From: Schistosoma haematobium
Taxonomy: Eukaryota; Platyhelminthes; Trematoda; Strigeidida; Schistosomatidae
Reading direction: 5' to 3'
Assembly: GCF_000699445.3 (NCBI RefSeq)
Contig: NC_067201.1
Coordinates: 19,385,001 to 19,449,000, forward strand
Length of the DNA stretch: 64,000 bases
In this document: positions 30,581-40,780 of the stretch, piece after piece
Numbering within the stretch: the stretch's first letter is position 1
How the letters are laid out: each line of letters opens with the position of its first letter
Notes under the pieces: model-generated
Databases searched by the model: none
Seen by the model: the letters and a program-made list of their open reading frames with translations, nothing else
Told to the model about the DNA's origin: nothing
Translations under genes and position numbers: made by a program

Positions 30581-31993
30581 ATATCATTCACTAATGAAAA
30601 AAGTTTATCACTATATGAGGTTATTAAATTTCATAGTTTGCACCATTAGTTGATCTTAGACATTTTTGAAATAATATTTGCACATAAACTGATAACTTAT
30701 TGATGTTGATAGTATGTTGAGTCATTTGTAAAAAGAAACTGGCTAGATCAGTAACCTATTCAGTTGACTATAACTAATTAATGGTTAGCCGAATGATTGC
30801 TTTAATTCTGATCTTTGTGGTCAGTACTCTTCAGTTAAAACACTTGTTAAACTGCTTTATAAAAGCCTTGTGGTTTATCATTGTGATCAGATAGTTGTTA
30901 CGAGCCGAATAAATGAAAGATAGTTAATGATTATCAGTGTTCATGAAACTGATTAAAGATATGCTTAAACTAATGAACCAGTCTTTAATTTTGTCTCAAT
31001 CATTCATACGATTGAGTTTAACTACAGGAACTAACCAATGACAATGAATAAAGCCACTTCAAATTCCCTTCGGATATTATCAAACAACGGTAATGATCGT
31101 CGTCTGTAACATTATTAATTTCAGCAAAGAAAATAGGTATAAAACTTTCTATCATCAGGAAATCCACTTATCTGAGATTTTGGTTACGAAATAGTTACAA
31201 GGAATTGCACAAAAGTACCAGAGGAAATTGTGTCTCATAGTAATGTGCATCAGCCATTGAAAGAAAGTAGAAATGAGTCAGTTTTACTCATTCAAATATG
31301 TAATCCACGTTGTCATGGATTGAGTGATAAGGATCAAGAGTAAGAAAAATATACTGTACAGTTATTTGAGTACTAATGATTGACCCACACCGAAATTTCA
31401 TTTATAACTACAAGAATCTATACCAATAACGTAAACGTCATTTATGGTTGTTTATGAAACTAATAACGACCATATAAAATCTCTTAAGAAGAAATGAATC
31501 ATAGTCATATGGATGGATTAGCCAAGAATAATCAAAATGGCGGAACCAACAAATGATACAGAAAAATCTTTCTCTAGTTTACAACCAGTATATACTTTGT
31601 AATTTACTCCATTCTAATCATAAACCAGTCATTGATGTGGTCATTATTTCGAATCATGAAAAACAGCGCAAATTCTTTGAAGGTCATGTTGTCCATCCCT
31701 TAATTTCTTTGGCATTTGCTAAAACGCTTTACTGTACCGACTTCAATAACTCTTACATCAAAACAAATTTTTCTGTATATTCAATAGCTACTTCTTAATA
31801 TAATCAGAGTCATTCGACATAAAGCTTATGAAGTTTATGATTGTAATAATGGTTATTATTATTATTATTATTCCTGAAAGTTTTGTAAACTAAATGGAAA
31901 TATGAGATTGAAAAGTTTAAACAAGTCTGACAATACATCTTACAGTCAATACTTTTCAGTCTGTAGCTTTTTAGTGATAGGCACTTCTGGTAC
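30581..31993. other. Intergenic, no feature seen
   Basis: 1.4 kb of AT-rich sequence. The 81-codon frame at 31553 is not recognisable. An (ATT)n run lies at about 31852-31872. Confidence 0.45.
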
Positions 31994-32279
31994 TGTGATG
32001 TGGGCTACTTATATCCACATAAGTAGCATGTATGTATTTCAGTAGAAGATCAAGAAGAAATGAACAGGAACGGAAAGCAATTGGTATGAAAATACAGGAA
32101 CAATGAAATCTGAGACGATGGACTGATATTTGCAAAAGGAATAGTCAAGCTTGAGACTGTTGATCGCTATGTTGCAAATTAACTATTTACTGTATGATTC
32201 TCAGATTGTAGTGAGATGTTCTGTGAGATTGTGTTCGAGTACATTCGATGGTCCCCCACTCGTGTTCTTGTTCACTGCA
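31994..32279 (+). mobile_element. Solo LTR with 4-bp target duplication
   Basis: 286 bases starting TGTGATG and ending ACTGCA (TG...CA), flanked by GTAC at 31990-31993 and 32280-32283. It matches the LTR at 29870-30175 in reverse orientation. A short inverted repeat ACTTATATCCACATAAGT lies near its 5' end. A solo LTR forms by recombination between the two LTRs of one element. Confidence 0.8.
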
Positions 32280-33166
32280 GTACTTTAGGTAATCGAGAAT
32301 TTCAAAAATATCCTGGAGAACGGTTAAATGGTTTTCCTTAACTTCAAAGTTATTTTATGTAATGAACTATTTTGATAAAAAAAAACGGAAACTGAATGAA
32401 TGTCGTAGAAAAACTGTTGTCCTAGTTATCACCATAGTTATTACTATGGTCACAACTACTAATCAGAAGATTCAAACTCAATAGATCGCGATGTACATCT
32501 TTTGAGTCTTCGTTTTAATCCTTTGGGTACTAGGAATCAAACAACATATCACAGGTTTAAGCCGTCGTTACACTAATCACGACGATACGTCCGAATATTC
32601 GTAGTTTCATATAGTTGGGTGTAGTAATTGGCTTGTAAAGTTCGACATAAACAGGAGGTATTTATGTTCATTGTGAATAGTTACAAAATATTTATATAGT
32701 ACATATACATTCCCTTAAATCTTCTAGTATGTCCTGCAGTCTGAACTGTTTTCTTGACTGGCCTCCAAGTGTCCTTCAAATACTGTCATTCCGATTCATT
32801 AAAATTTTCTACTCTGTCCACCAACTGTTGCAATTTTAATACCGCGTTCCGCTACACAATAATTACAATTATCCTTGTGAGTAACGTCCACTACAAATTA
32901 TGTGAGTTTGGATATCTTAAACACCAATCGCTTCTTCAGTAAAAGAAATACTCACCAATGATGAATGTTAAAGTAGATTGGAAACTCATGAGGATAATTT
33001 TGGTCAAGTTTTACTTTACCTATCTGAGTGTTTTAGTTATAAAGATTTTATTTTGTTGTTCAGCTCAGAGAACACGACCTTATCTAAACCTCCTTGAAGA
33101 TGGATATTACTCAACATCGTTTCCTATCATGACGTGACTATAATCAAATATCAAGGGTAAACAATT
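32280..33166. other. Intergenic, no feature seen
   Basis: No shared repeat or convincing coding content. The 62-codon frame at 32754 is unrecognised. Confidence 0.4.
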
Positions 33167-33360
33167 ATCAGAATGGATTTTGTGGAGAGTTTTAGAAATT
33201 TCACAGGTTGAAATCATGAGTCGACTGAAGCTAGAACACCATGGAAAACCTGGAAGCACTAGACGGCCGTTTCGTTCTAGTATAGGACTCCTCAGCAGTG
33301 CACATCCACGATCCCGCACCACGCGGGATTCGAACCCAGGACCTACTTTATCACTTAATT
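33167..33360 (-). mobile_element. tRNA/hammerhead SINE (family B), head truncated
   Basis: B box GGTTCGAATCC at about 33328-33338 on minus, a well-kept hammerhead and a full tail; truncated within the head. Confidence 0.85.
33254..33303 (-). ncRNA. Hammerhead ribozyme motif, family B
   Basis: CTGAGGA, stem II GTCC opposite GAAC (one mismatch), GAAAC, stem III ACGGCCGT and GTC. Stem I GCACTG with TAGTGC has one wobble. A good candidate for residual activity. Confidence 0.65.
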
Positions 33361-33667
33361 GAATCACTTTAAGATACTCATTCTCAAATAAGTCATTATT
33401 AAATCATTTCGATATTTCTGTAAATTTGTTTCGTTTGAAGTCTATTTCAGGAACGAACTGTCTTTTTCAAATTCATAAAGTAATGAAGCAAATGAATTCG
33501 ATTTCCTCGAATATATTCATGACAATTTACACTGAATCTGAAAACTATCAACTGTCTAAATCCTTTTAAAATCTAAATTATTCTTGATAACTTCTGACTG
33601 ATTTCGGATTTGTTAAAATACACAGACATCAATTGTATTATGAATCAAAATCATTTTCTTTCCCATG
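33361..33667. other. Intergenic, no feature seen
   Basis: AT-rich, nothing recognisable. Confidence 0.4.
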
Positions 33668-33850
33668 TAAAGATGGATAGTGGCTAGCGACGGAATCCAG
33701 GACGCTCATCTTGTCTCATTTGGGACTCGTCAGCTGGATGTACATACATCCGAGTTAATGTTCACTCTGGGACTCGAACCCGGTTCTGTTCGCCTCAAAT
33801 ACCATCGCGTTATGCACTTAGCTACCGAGTCCTAATAGCCACTTGCTTGG
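33668..33850 (-). mobile_element. SMalpha-type SINE (family A), head and ribozyme
   Basis: Sense strand minus. The classical head is clear: GACTCGGTAGCTAAGTGC, then B box GGGTTCGAGTCCC at about 33770-33783. The hammerhead has CTGACGA and GTCC, but AAGAT replaces GAAAC, so it is inactive. It lies head to head with the plus copy at 33853. Confidence 0.9.
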
Positions 33851-33852
33851 GC

Positions 33853-34078
33853 AATGGGATGTGGGTACATCCAACTGACGAGTTCCAAATAAAGCGAAAT
33901 GCTCGTCTCAGATTCTGCTGCTAGCCACTATCCATCGTGCTTAAAAAGCTTGTGACTTAAGGCTATTGTGGGGCCATCCGCACAGGATGCGCATATACCA
34001 ATATGAAACTGATCAACTGCAGTCCTAAATAACAACGGGAAGATACAAGTAAAAACAACGCCAAGTGAATTCGCCATT
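33853..34078 (+). mobile_element. SMalpha-type SINE (family A), ribozyme and 3' body
   Basis: Starts at the ribozyme (CATCCAACTGACGAG) and contains the whole 3' body to CCAAGTGAATTC. CTGACGA and GAAA are present, but stem II no longer pairs. Confidence 0.88.
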
Positions 34079-34314
34079 TTCTTCCCCTTATCATACATTC
34101 TACGATAAATATTGAACTTATTAGAAGATAAACTACAATATCTTGCAATCGGTTTCCCTCACAAATTCATACAAAGCATAAATAAAAATGTTTGGTGAAT
34201 ATAGAATGAATTCATTTCGTTTTGTTGTTTCCATAACAGTTGCATACAAATCAATAATATGAGTTAGTCCAAATCAATAACATACTTAGAGATAAGGAAA
34301 ATGAATTATTTGTC

Positions 34315-34629
34315 TGTGGTATGAACTACTTATATTGATATAAGTAGTATATAACGTGCGTTAAAAGAACGTAATGTCCGGCAGCAGAAGATGGCGAAGA
34401 TCAAAAAAGGAAGAGCGAGAGCACAATGGAATTTGTAAGAAAACGCATGTACAATGGAATGGGAGACAATGGATCAGTGTTTGCAACGGGAACAGTACAG
34501 TTTGATATGATGGAATGATATTTTGCAAATTGACGATTGACTTTATGGTATTCACATTTTATTGAGATAGTCTGTAATTTTTGTGCTAAATACATTCGAT
34601 TGTCCCCAACCGTGTTCTCCTTCACTACA
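34315..34629 (+). mobile_element. Diverged solo LTR, same family as 31994
   Basis: Begins TGTGGTATGAACTACTTAT and ends TTCACTACA, and is alignable to 31994-32279 over its whole length (CTACTTATATNNATATAAGTAG, TTTGCAAATTGACGATTGACT, CGTGTTCTCCTTCACT). No clean target duplication remains: GTC precedes and follows. Confidence 0.65.
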
Positions 34630-34714
34630 GTCAAATACCGGTAACTTATATATGAAGAAAAATTGCTATGAAATCCCAAATAAAAGTTCATTGAGCTTCT
34701 CACCAAGTATTAGA

Positions 34715-34984
34715 GTGATTAATACACATGGTATTGTTTACTTGAATCTTCCCATTTATGTTTAACACTGCAATTGATCAGCCTCTTATTGGCCGAGAAT
34801 TCTATATTGTACCAAAATATAATATTGAATAAAGCCATTAATAATACGTGCATACTGCACGTATTGCCTCGATACTGCCTTAATTCACAAGCATTATAAG
34901 CAAAGATGGATAGTGCCCAGCAGTGGAATCCAGTTTGACACGCGTTTCGTCCGATGTGGGACTCGTCAACCGGATATACTTGCA
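34715..34984 (-). mobile_element. SMalpha-type SINE (family A), cut by an RTE fragment
   Basis: 3' body and hammerhead on minus, with a foreign ~50-base AT-rich insert at about 34793-34845. The ribozyme reads TTGACGA with good stem II and GAAAC. The tRNA-like head is missing because an RTE fragment begins at 34985. Confidence 0.82.
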
Positions 34985-35850
34985 GAAATACGTGGATAAG
35001 CTAGCAACGACAATGAAAACAGGTGTAAGAGAAGGAAATATCAGGCAACTATGTGGTGTAATGAAGAAACTGATAGGGAAATATAGTAAACCAGAGAGAC
35101 CGGTCAAGGGAAAACAAAGCAAGCCAATCATTGTGATTAAAAAAGTGGAGGAACACTTCCAGGAACTCTTGAACAGACCAGTCTCACTGAATCCACCGGA
35201 TATTGAGGCAGCACACACAGACCTTCCTATAGACGTCAATTCACCAACGATCAGAGAAATCAGGATGGCCATCAGACAAATCAACAGTGGGAAAGCGGCT
35301 GGGACAGACGGTATACCAGCCGAAGCACAAAAGTCAGACAGAGGTAATTACAAACATGATTCACGTTTTGTTTAGGAAGATTCGGAAAAAGAACAAGTGT
35401 CGACAGAGTGGAAAGAAGAATACTTCATCAAGATCGCACAGGAAGATCTCAGAAAGTGTAAGAACCACAGAGGAAACATACTAACATTCGTGCCAAGAAA
35501 CGCTTCCAACAGAGTGTTGCTGAACCTAATGAAAGACGCAGTAGATTCACAACTTCCAGATCAACAGATCGGATTCGTAAGGATCGGTCGTGCACAGACC
35601 GAATTGAGACACTACGGATCATCGCTGAACAACCAATTAAATGGAGCACTTCACTACACACCAAAGTCCGTGACTATGAGAAAACATTTGACATTGTGGA
35701 TAGGAGAACGTTATGGAAACTTCTTCGACACTGTGGTGTGCTTGGGAAGATCGTCAACACCATCCAGATACTATCAGCAACACCCTACTTTGGAAGGGAA
35801 CAAACCAGCTTTCAGCTGAAGAGGAAATTAAGAAAGGACATGGACACTAA
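34985..35850 (+). pseudogene. RTE polyprotein remnant without RT catalytic core
   Basis: Open for 150 codons to 35375, then one frameshift and a second open segment to 35819. Neither B motif nor FADD box is present. Confidence 0.75.
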
Positions 35851-35855
35851 AAAAA
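34985..35855 (+). mobile_element. RTE LINE with internal deletion
   Basis: Starts in the linker after the endonuclease (KYVDKLATT), includes the N-terminal RT region (KAAGTDGIPAEA at about 35294-35330), then jumps at about 35770 from IVNTIQ to the C-terminal part (TISNTLLWKGTNQLSAEEEIKKG). About 750 bases with the catalytic RT motifs are missing, compared with 4860-5545 in the full element. Confidence 0.82.
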
Positions 35856-35889
35856 AGTGCATTTGATAGATGGCACTGAAGCCTTTTGA

Positions 35890-36600
35890 TATACAATACA
35901 TTCATTTTGTTTTAGGTAGCTATGGATTTTGATAGATGTCTGGAGTGATTGTTTAGAAAGCCATTTTCAATGGGATAGTAGTGTCCAGTGCGGATTTGGT
36001 GGTAGTACTGAATGTTTATAAAGTTTCTTGAAGCTTATCAATAGTAAAGAAACTACCCCAACCAAAGTGTTCTATTGGAAATTGAATGTTTCACCAGTCA
36101 GTGTGCGCATAGTCTCTATTTTAAAAACGCATAGTTATCGTCTTGGACTTGTCGCACTTTGCTAGAAACGGTAGAGTGCAGAGGACTATTTTATGGTCAC
36201 TTGTAAAACTTTTCGCCAACCACCATTGTGGCACTGTGACAAAATACAAAGTCAAGAATGTCGTGATTTTATGTAGACAGGTGTACATGTGGCTGCTTAT
36301 CACGTATGTCTAAGTGACTAAGTATGCTTTCAAAGCACAATGGGTCAGAGATTGTCTTCCAGTTGATAATGGGAAGACTGAAATCGCTACAAATAATTTT
36401 GCAGGCTGAATCAAGGGAGGCAACCCTAGTAAATGACTCACTTGTAGTTTCGATTGAACTAGGAGTATTAACAGCTCGATATATACATCTGTGAGGATGG
36501 TTAACATAGACGTACTTTGTAATTATACGCATTTTCTATAGCGGGATTTTCAGTGGCTGAAACCATGTCAAAACTATATAGGCGATTCTAGCTTCTGAAC
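35890..36600 (-). mobile_element. CR1/Jockey-like LINE, endonuclease fragment
   Basis: On minus the translation reads CIYRAVNTPSS, then CKIICSDFSLPIINWKT (the GDFN.P..NW motif of LINE endonucleases) and further on SDHKIVLCTLPF. Several frame changes separate these parts. This is a different LINE clade from the RTE copies. Confidence 0.58.
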
Positions 36601-37130
36601 AGACCAATCGATTCATCCTTCTCAAACCACATTTCGACCCTGTCAATTATTGTCTTGTTAACCCCTGACTGTACTTACACGATCATCTGTGTTAATTACT
36701 TGCCCTACTCATTACGTGTCCGCAACTTATTTTTAGTCCGACCTTAAGCACCGAGTAACGCTCGACTAACTTGACTCGGCCTGCTCTTTCTGATCCGTTT
36801 CGCTCTCTCCTCTTTGTTTTCTTTCCCTGTTTGTCTGTTCAAATCAATGAGGGAGTGAAATAAACTTATACTTACTTGTTTCATTCCGCTATTCACCAAC
36901 GCAATTGAAGTCGATAAAAATATATGATGGTGGCTGGGATGTATATTTCTCTAGCAATCATACATACAGTTTAACTGGAGTCAAATGAAGGGTCATTGAT
37001 CATTCAAATAATATGTCACATTCAGGTAATTTGCTGAGGACAGCATCATTATAGATTCCCGCCCTTATATGTTTAAATGCACACATATGACAGCCACCAT
37101 TCATTTTTGTGACTCACTAGCAGCGGAGGA
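36601..37130. other. Unassigned, repeat-like
   Basis: Contains a stretch (about 36688-36903) with AATAAA near its end and TG...CA borders that could be an LTR. I find no second copy and no target duplication, so it stays open. Confidence 0.3.
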
Positions 37131-38060
37131 GCTCATAGGTGTCTTTTTGAAGGTATGAATCTGTGACATCGGAGGGCAATCAACTTTCTTTTCAAATCAA
37201 GCGAAGGATTGTTTGAAAGCAATAGGGTGCGTACATGGGTCATCTTATTTTGTATAAACCGAGCACTTATTAACATTATTTTCAGGTGCAGTGTATATTT
37301 GCCTAATAGAAGAGCGTGAAGTAAGCCTAGTGGGTCACTTGTTTTGTAATGTGGAGAAGAGGAACAAGTAATCGTATTTGTTTGATTTGTTAGGCCTGGT
37401 GGGAGAAAGGTAATCAGAGGGTCTTTTGGCGAAGGCAGCATGTTAAGGAGCGGCAGATGGAGAAGAGCAGGTTGAATAGGTAGGTAGTGTATTTGGATGG
37501 TGGTCAGAAAGTTCAGTCAAGGTGCTTTTAAGGATACGAACAGATGCCAGGTAGAGGAAGATGTGAGACTCTTCAGTAGGTCGAAGTATATGGAGGATCG
37601 TCTCAAAACAGTGGGACTACTGCCTTCATTAGTTGAAGATCCATAGAAACACTATCGCAGGGGCGAGATAAAAAAGATGATGGTGTTTATGTTGACTTGA
37701 AGGGATCAAAGAGCTGTATAGGATAACGTGACTGAGGTATTGTCTAGAAGCACTAGATGTATGCCTTATTAGACCAATGTTGTAGTTTTATTTTTTGCTT
37801 TGGGCCATTTTAGCCCTGTTATGGGTAGTGAGGTGGTTGCATGTCTCAGGCTAGATTTGAGGAATTGCCTGGGATTATTACCAAGAGAGATGTTTGCGTT
37901 ATGTATGATTGAGTTTTGATTCGTAGAGCTTTTAAGTTTTGTTCTAGATTGCTTTCCTGTGTCTTGGGTAGGCGTGGTGTTATACAGGCGTAGTCTCATG
38001 TTAGGATAAGTGGGTACTGCCAGTTCTCTGTGTGTGTTGTAGGGTCTCCTATTGATTCAG
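37131..38060 (-). other. Possible LINE ORF1 remnant
   Basis: Two minus-strand frames (37133-37441 and 37769-37999) are basic and Asn/Thr/Ser-rich and lie upstream of the minus-strand endonuclease, where ORF1 of a LINE would be. No domain is recognisable. Confidence 0.25.
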
Positions 38061-38099
38061 ACAAGTGTATGTTGTGGGCTAAGGATGCCCGGGTGCATG

Positions 38100-40480
38100 T
38101 GAGTTTCTTCAGAAAGTTTGTTCTGTAAAACACTTGAAGCGACGAGCATGATGGTAATCCACAAACGTCAGATCCCTCTGTAGATCCATATAAAACTGTA
38201 GATCAGAAATTTCTGAATGGAACACAGATTACAGCTGACACCAGAAAACATAACGACATTTTTAATTCTGATCTAAGATGTTCGCTCAGCAAGGTACTTG
38301 AATGTGAGCTGTGTGACAACACACATTCAACTGAACCTAATCACGTGAAAATAAGTCCTCCTGAGGTTATTACACAAGATGACTTGGACAAACTTGAATT
38401 CGTCTCGCAGACACGAAGTCTTTGACCATAGAAAAGGGTGAGAATACAAAATTGACTATATAAAATGAGAAAATATGTGAAATTCAACGTCGCTTCTTTA
38501 TGGGTCTCTCAATAACAGTAAATAGGCCATACCCGTCGATATCATGAGACTTACCGTCAAAAACTCTGAGTAGCAGAACTGATAGTAGAAGAAAGAGTGA
38601 TCAACCCTTTAACATCCAGACCAACAGAAATTACCGGAGCATTGGTCACCCAACTCACGTAGCAAAACCTAGAACCATTAATAAGTATGTAAATAATAGG
38701 TTTCGAACATGAAACCACATTCTTATTCTTCAGGACCACAATCCTAATTGCTCTCAGAAATAAAACTTTTCACATTCTTCCGTATCAATCTACTGTACAA
38801 AATGGAACCCATGTACAAAACAGTCATAACTGCTTGTAGTTACGTACAGTACGTACAACAATTTTTTTTGGAATACAGCCTCCTGTGGCACCATTGACGA
38901 AGAGCTTACCGAAGTCATTTTAATTCATACGCGAAAAGTAAACTTGCTTCTCCCATGCAGCTTTGATCAGGAAGTTTTCTAACGCCTCCCTCCTGGTCAA
39001 GCCCTCTAACTAACTTCACCGGTTCATCTTGCATATTCCCTTATAACCCCTGTAATCCACGAAATGAGCTATCGAAGAACAAACATTTCGTCGCTTTAAG
39101 ACCATCAGCAGCGCTCTCTCTTAGCTTAAAAGACTTCACGATCGATCCACACGACCAACATCAAAATACATCATTCATCAACCCGTCCAACACTACCACA
39201 TATGTTCTTGTGGATCTTAGCAATGAGTCATCCGTATCGGCTAATTTAATTAAATATGGGAGTTCTGACATCCATATCTTACATACTAAAATATTTATTC
39301 TGCCTTTGATTCGAGAATTTTCCCATGCCGACGGAAAACTACATGCATGATTCTTTGTTTTCAAAAGGATCAAGACTGGATGTATACAACTACCGCAATA
39401 TTAACCATAATTACAACTTATCTAGAACCATATAGAAGATTGCTAAGAGGACAACTGGGAATCATCTAGATAAACACCAATTGATTGTACCCATACAACA
39501 TGGATTTATTTTTGAACGTCACGTATAACCGGTCATCTAGGATATTTTGACTATGTAATAAACAATAGAGATGAAGGTGAATTAGTTGTCACTCTTCACT
39601 TTGACTTTATAAAAGCACTTGATAGGAGGTAAGATGCATGAGCGGATTTCGTTTTTTTTAAAGATCGAACCCAGGTAGTGAAAATAGGACAACATTTCTC
39701 CGAACCCGAAAGATCTGGGTACATGCATTTCAGGACGTTTAATCCACAGACAAGATTGTGGCTGAACAAGCTGGAATTTAAACAGCTCAGGAGTGAAAGT
39801 CTCTCAGCCACCTGACAGGCTACATCCCAAGTCTCTAAAGCACGTAAACTTTTGTGTTTATTGGTGACGATTTCAATTTTAAGGAATCTAAAATAACCCT
39901 TTTTAAAATGTGTTCAAACCCTACTGGAATACTGCCCAATTACGCTTGGTTGTATATGTTCTCTGTACTGGCAAAAAAGTGAGAAAGTACAGTCTCATTT
40001 TACAAGACTTTTCACGTTAGACCTATCATATACCTCATGGAAACTGTATCCTTTTTGGTTAAAACGAACTAAACTTAACCTTGAGCTACCTTTTAAAATT
40101 TTATATCATAAAGCTACGGTGGATTATGATACTTCGAAATTTGCAAAGAACGGTAATTGTAGACTTTGAAATCAGGATTTTGTACCAGAGATATCGGAAA
40201 CAATAAGAAACTTAAGGTCAACTTTCCTTATCACATGCTAAAAGAGCCTCTGAGACGGGTTGTAAGTAAACATACAGTCAAGTAAAACGCTTGCTCAAAT
40301 TAAACCTTCCGTAAACTGCTTCATGGACCATTTCAAAGTTTCTCACATGGAACGACAGGAACAAAGCTACGTTTGACGTAAGGTCATCTAACCTCTAACA
40401 GTGTGAATAGATAACCGAGTGGCCATGTCACAAGCCATAAATATTTATCCCTTGAATAGCCTCTGTAATTTCACATGTTT
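38100..40480 (+). mobile_element. CR1/Jockey-like LINE, reverse transcriptase remnant
   Basis: Plus-strand pieces in order: PIQHGF at about 39493-39510, the RT motif A region HFDFIKALD at about 39595-39621, and the C-terminal block LLEYCP...EKVQSHFTRLF at about 39924-40015. The middle, with the catalytic double Asp, is not found. The orientation is opposite to the endonuclease piece at 35.9-36.6 kb. Confidence 0.5.
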
Positions 40481-40694
40481 CATGCTGCAGTTCCAACATT
40501 GTGCTTTGTTCTCTTTCTTTTGTTTTATGGTTTGTAATCCCCTTTTACTGTCAAAATACCATGTTTCTTGAGTTTTCTTTTAGCCTCCTTGTATACTGAT
40601 GGCGTTGCATACATTTGTCTTTAGACGACTCAATAAAACCTAATAAAACTGGAAAATGCTCAAATGGAAAATCAGAAACAATCGGAAACCAAGG

Positions 40695-40780
40695 AACACA
40701 CTGCCCAGGACAGAGTTCGATGGAGATCGCTGGCGAGCGGCCTATGCTCCTATGTGAGGAGTTACAGACGTAAAAAAGTA
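40695..40780 (+). mobile_element. RTE LINE 3' end, very short
   Basis: Matches the last ~80 coding and untranslated bases of the RTE family (GGCCTATGCTCC...GTTACAGACGT compared with 5835-5868). No (GTAA)n tail is left. Confidence 0.55.

Noticed and set aside
33760..33830. tRNA gene from A- and B-box-like sequences
   Set aside because: The boxes belong to the SMalpha head. Acceptor and anticodon stems do not form a proper cloverleaf, and the sequence continues into a ribozyme. The same holds for all family B heads.
36688..36903. Solo LTR (TG...CA, AATAAA inside)
   Set aside because: No second copy, no target duplication and alternative starts possible; left open in the feature list as unassigned.
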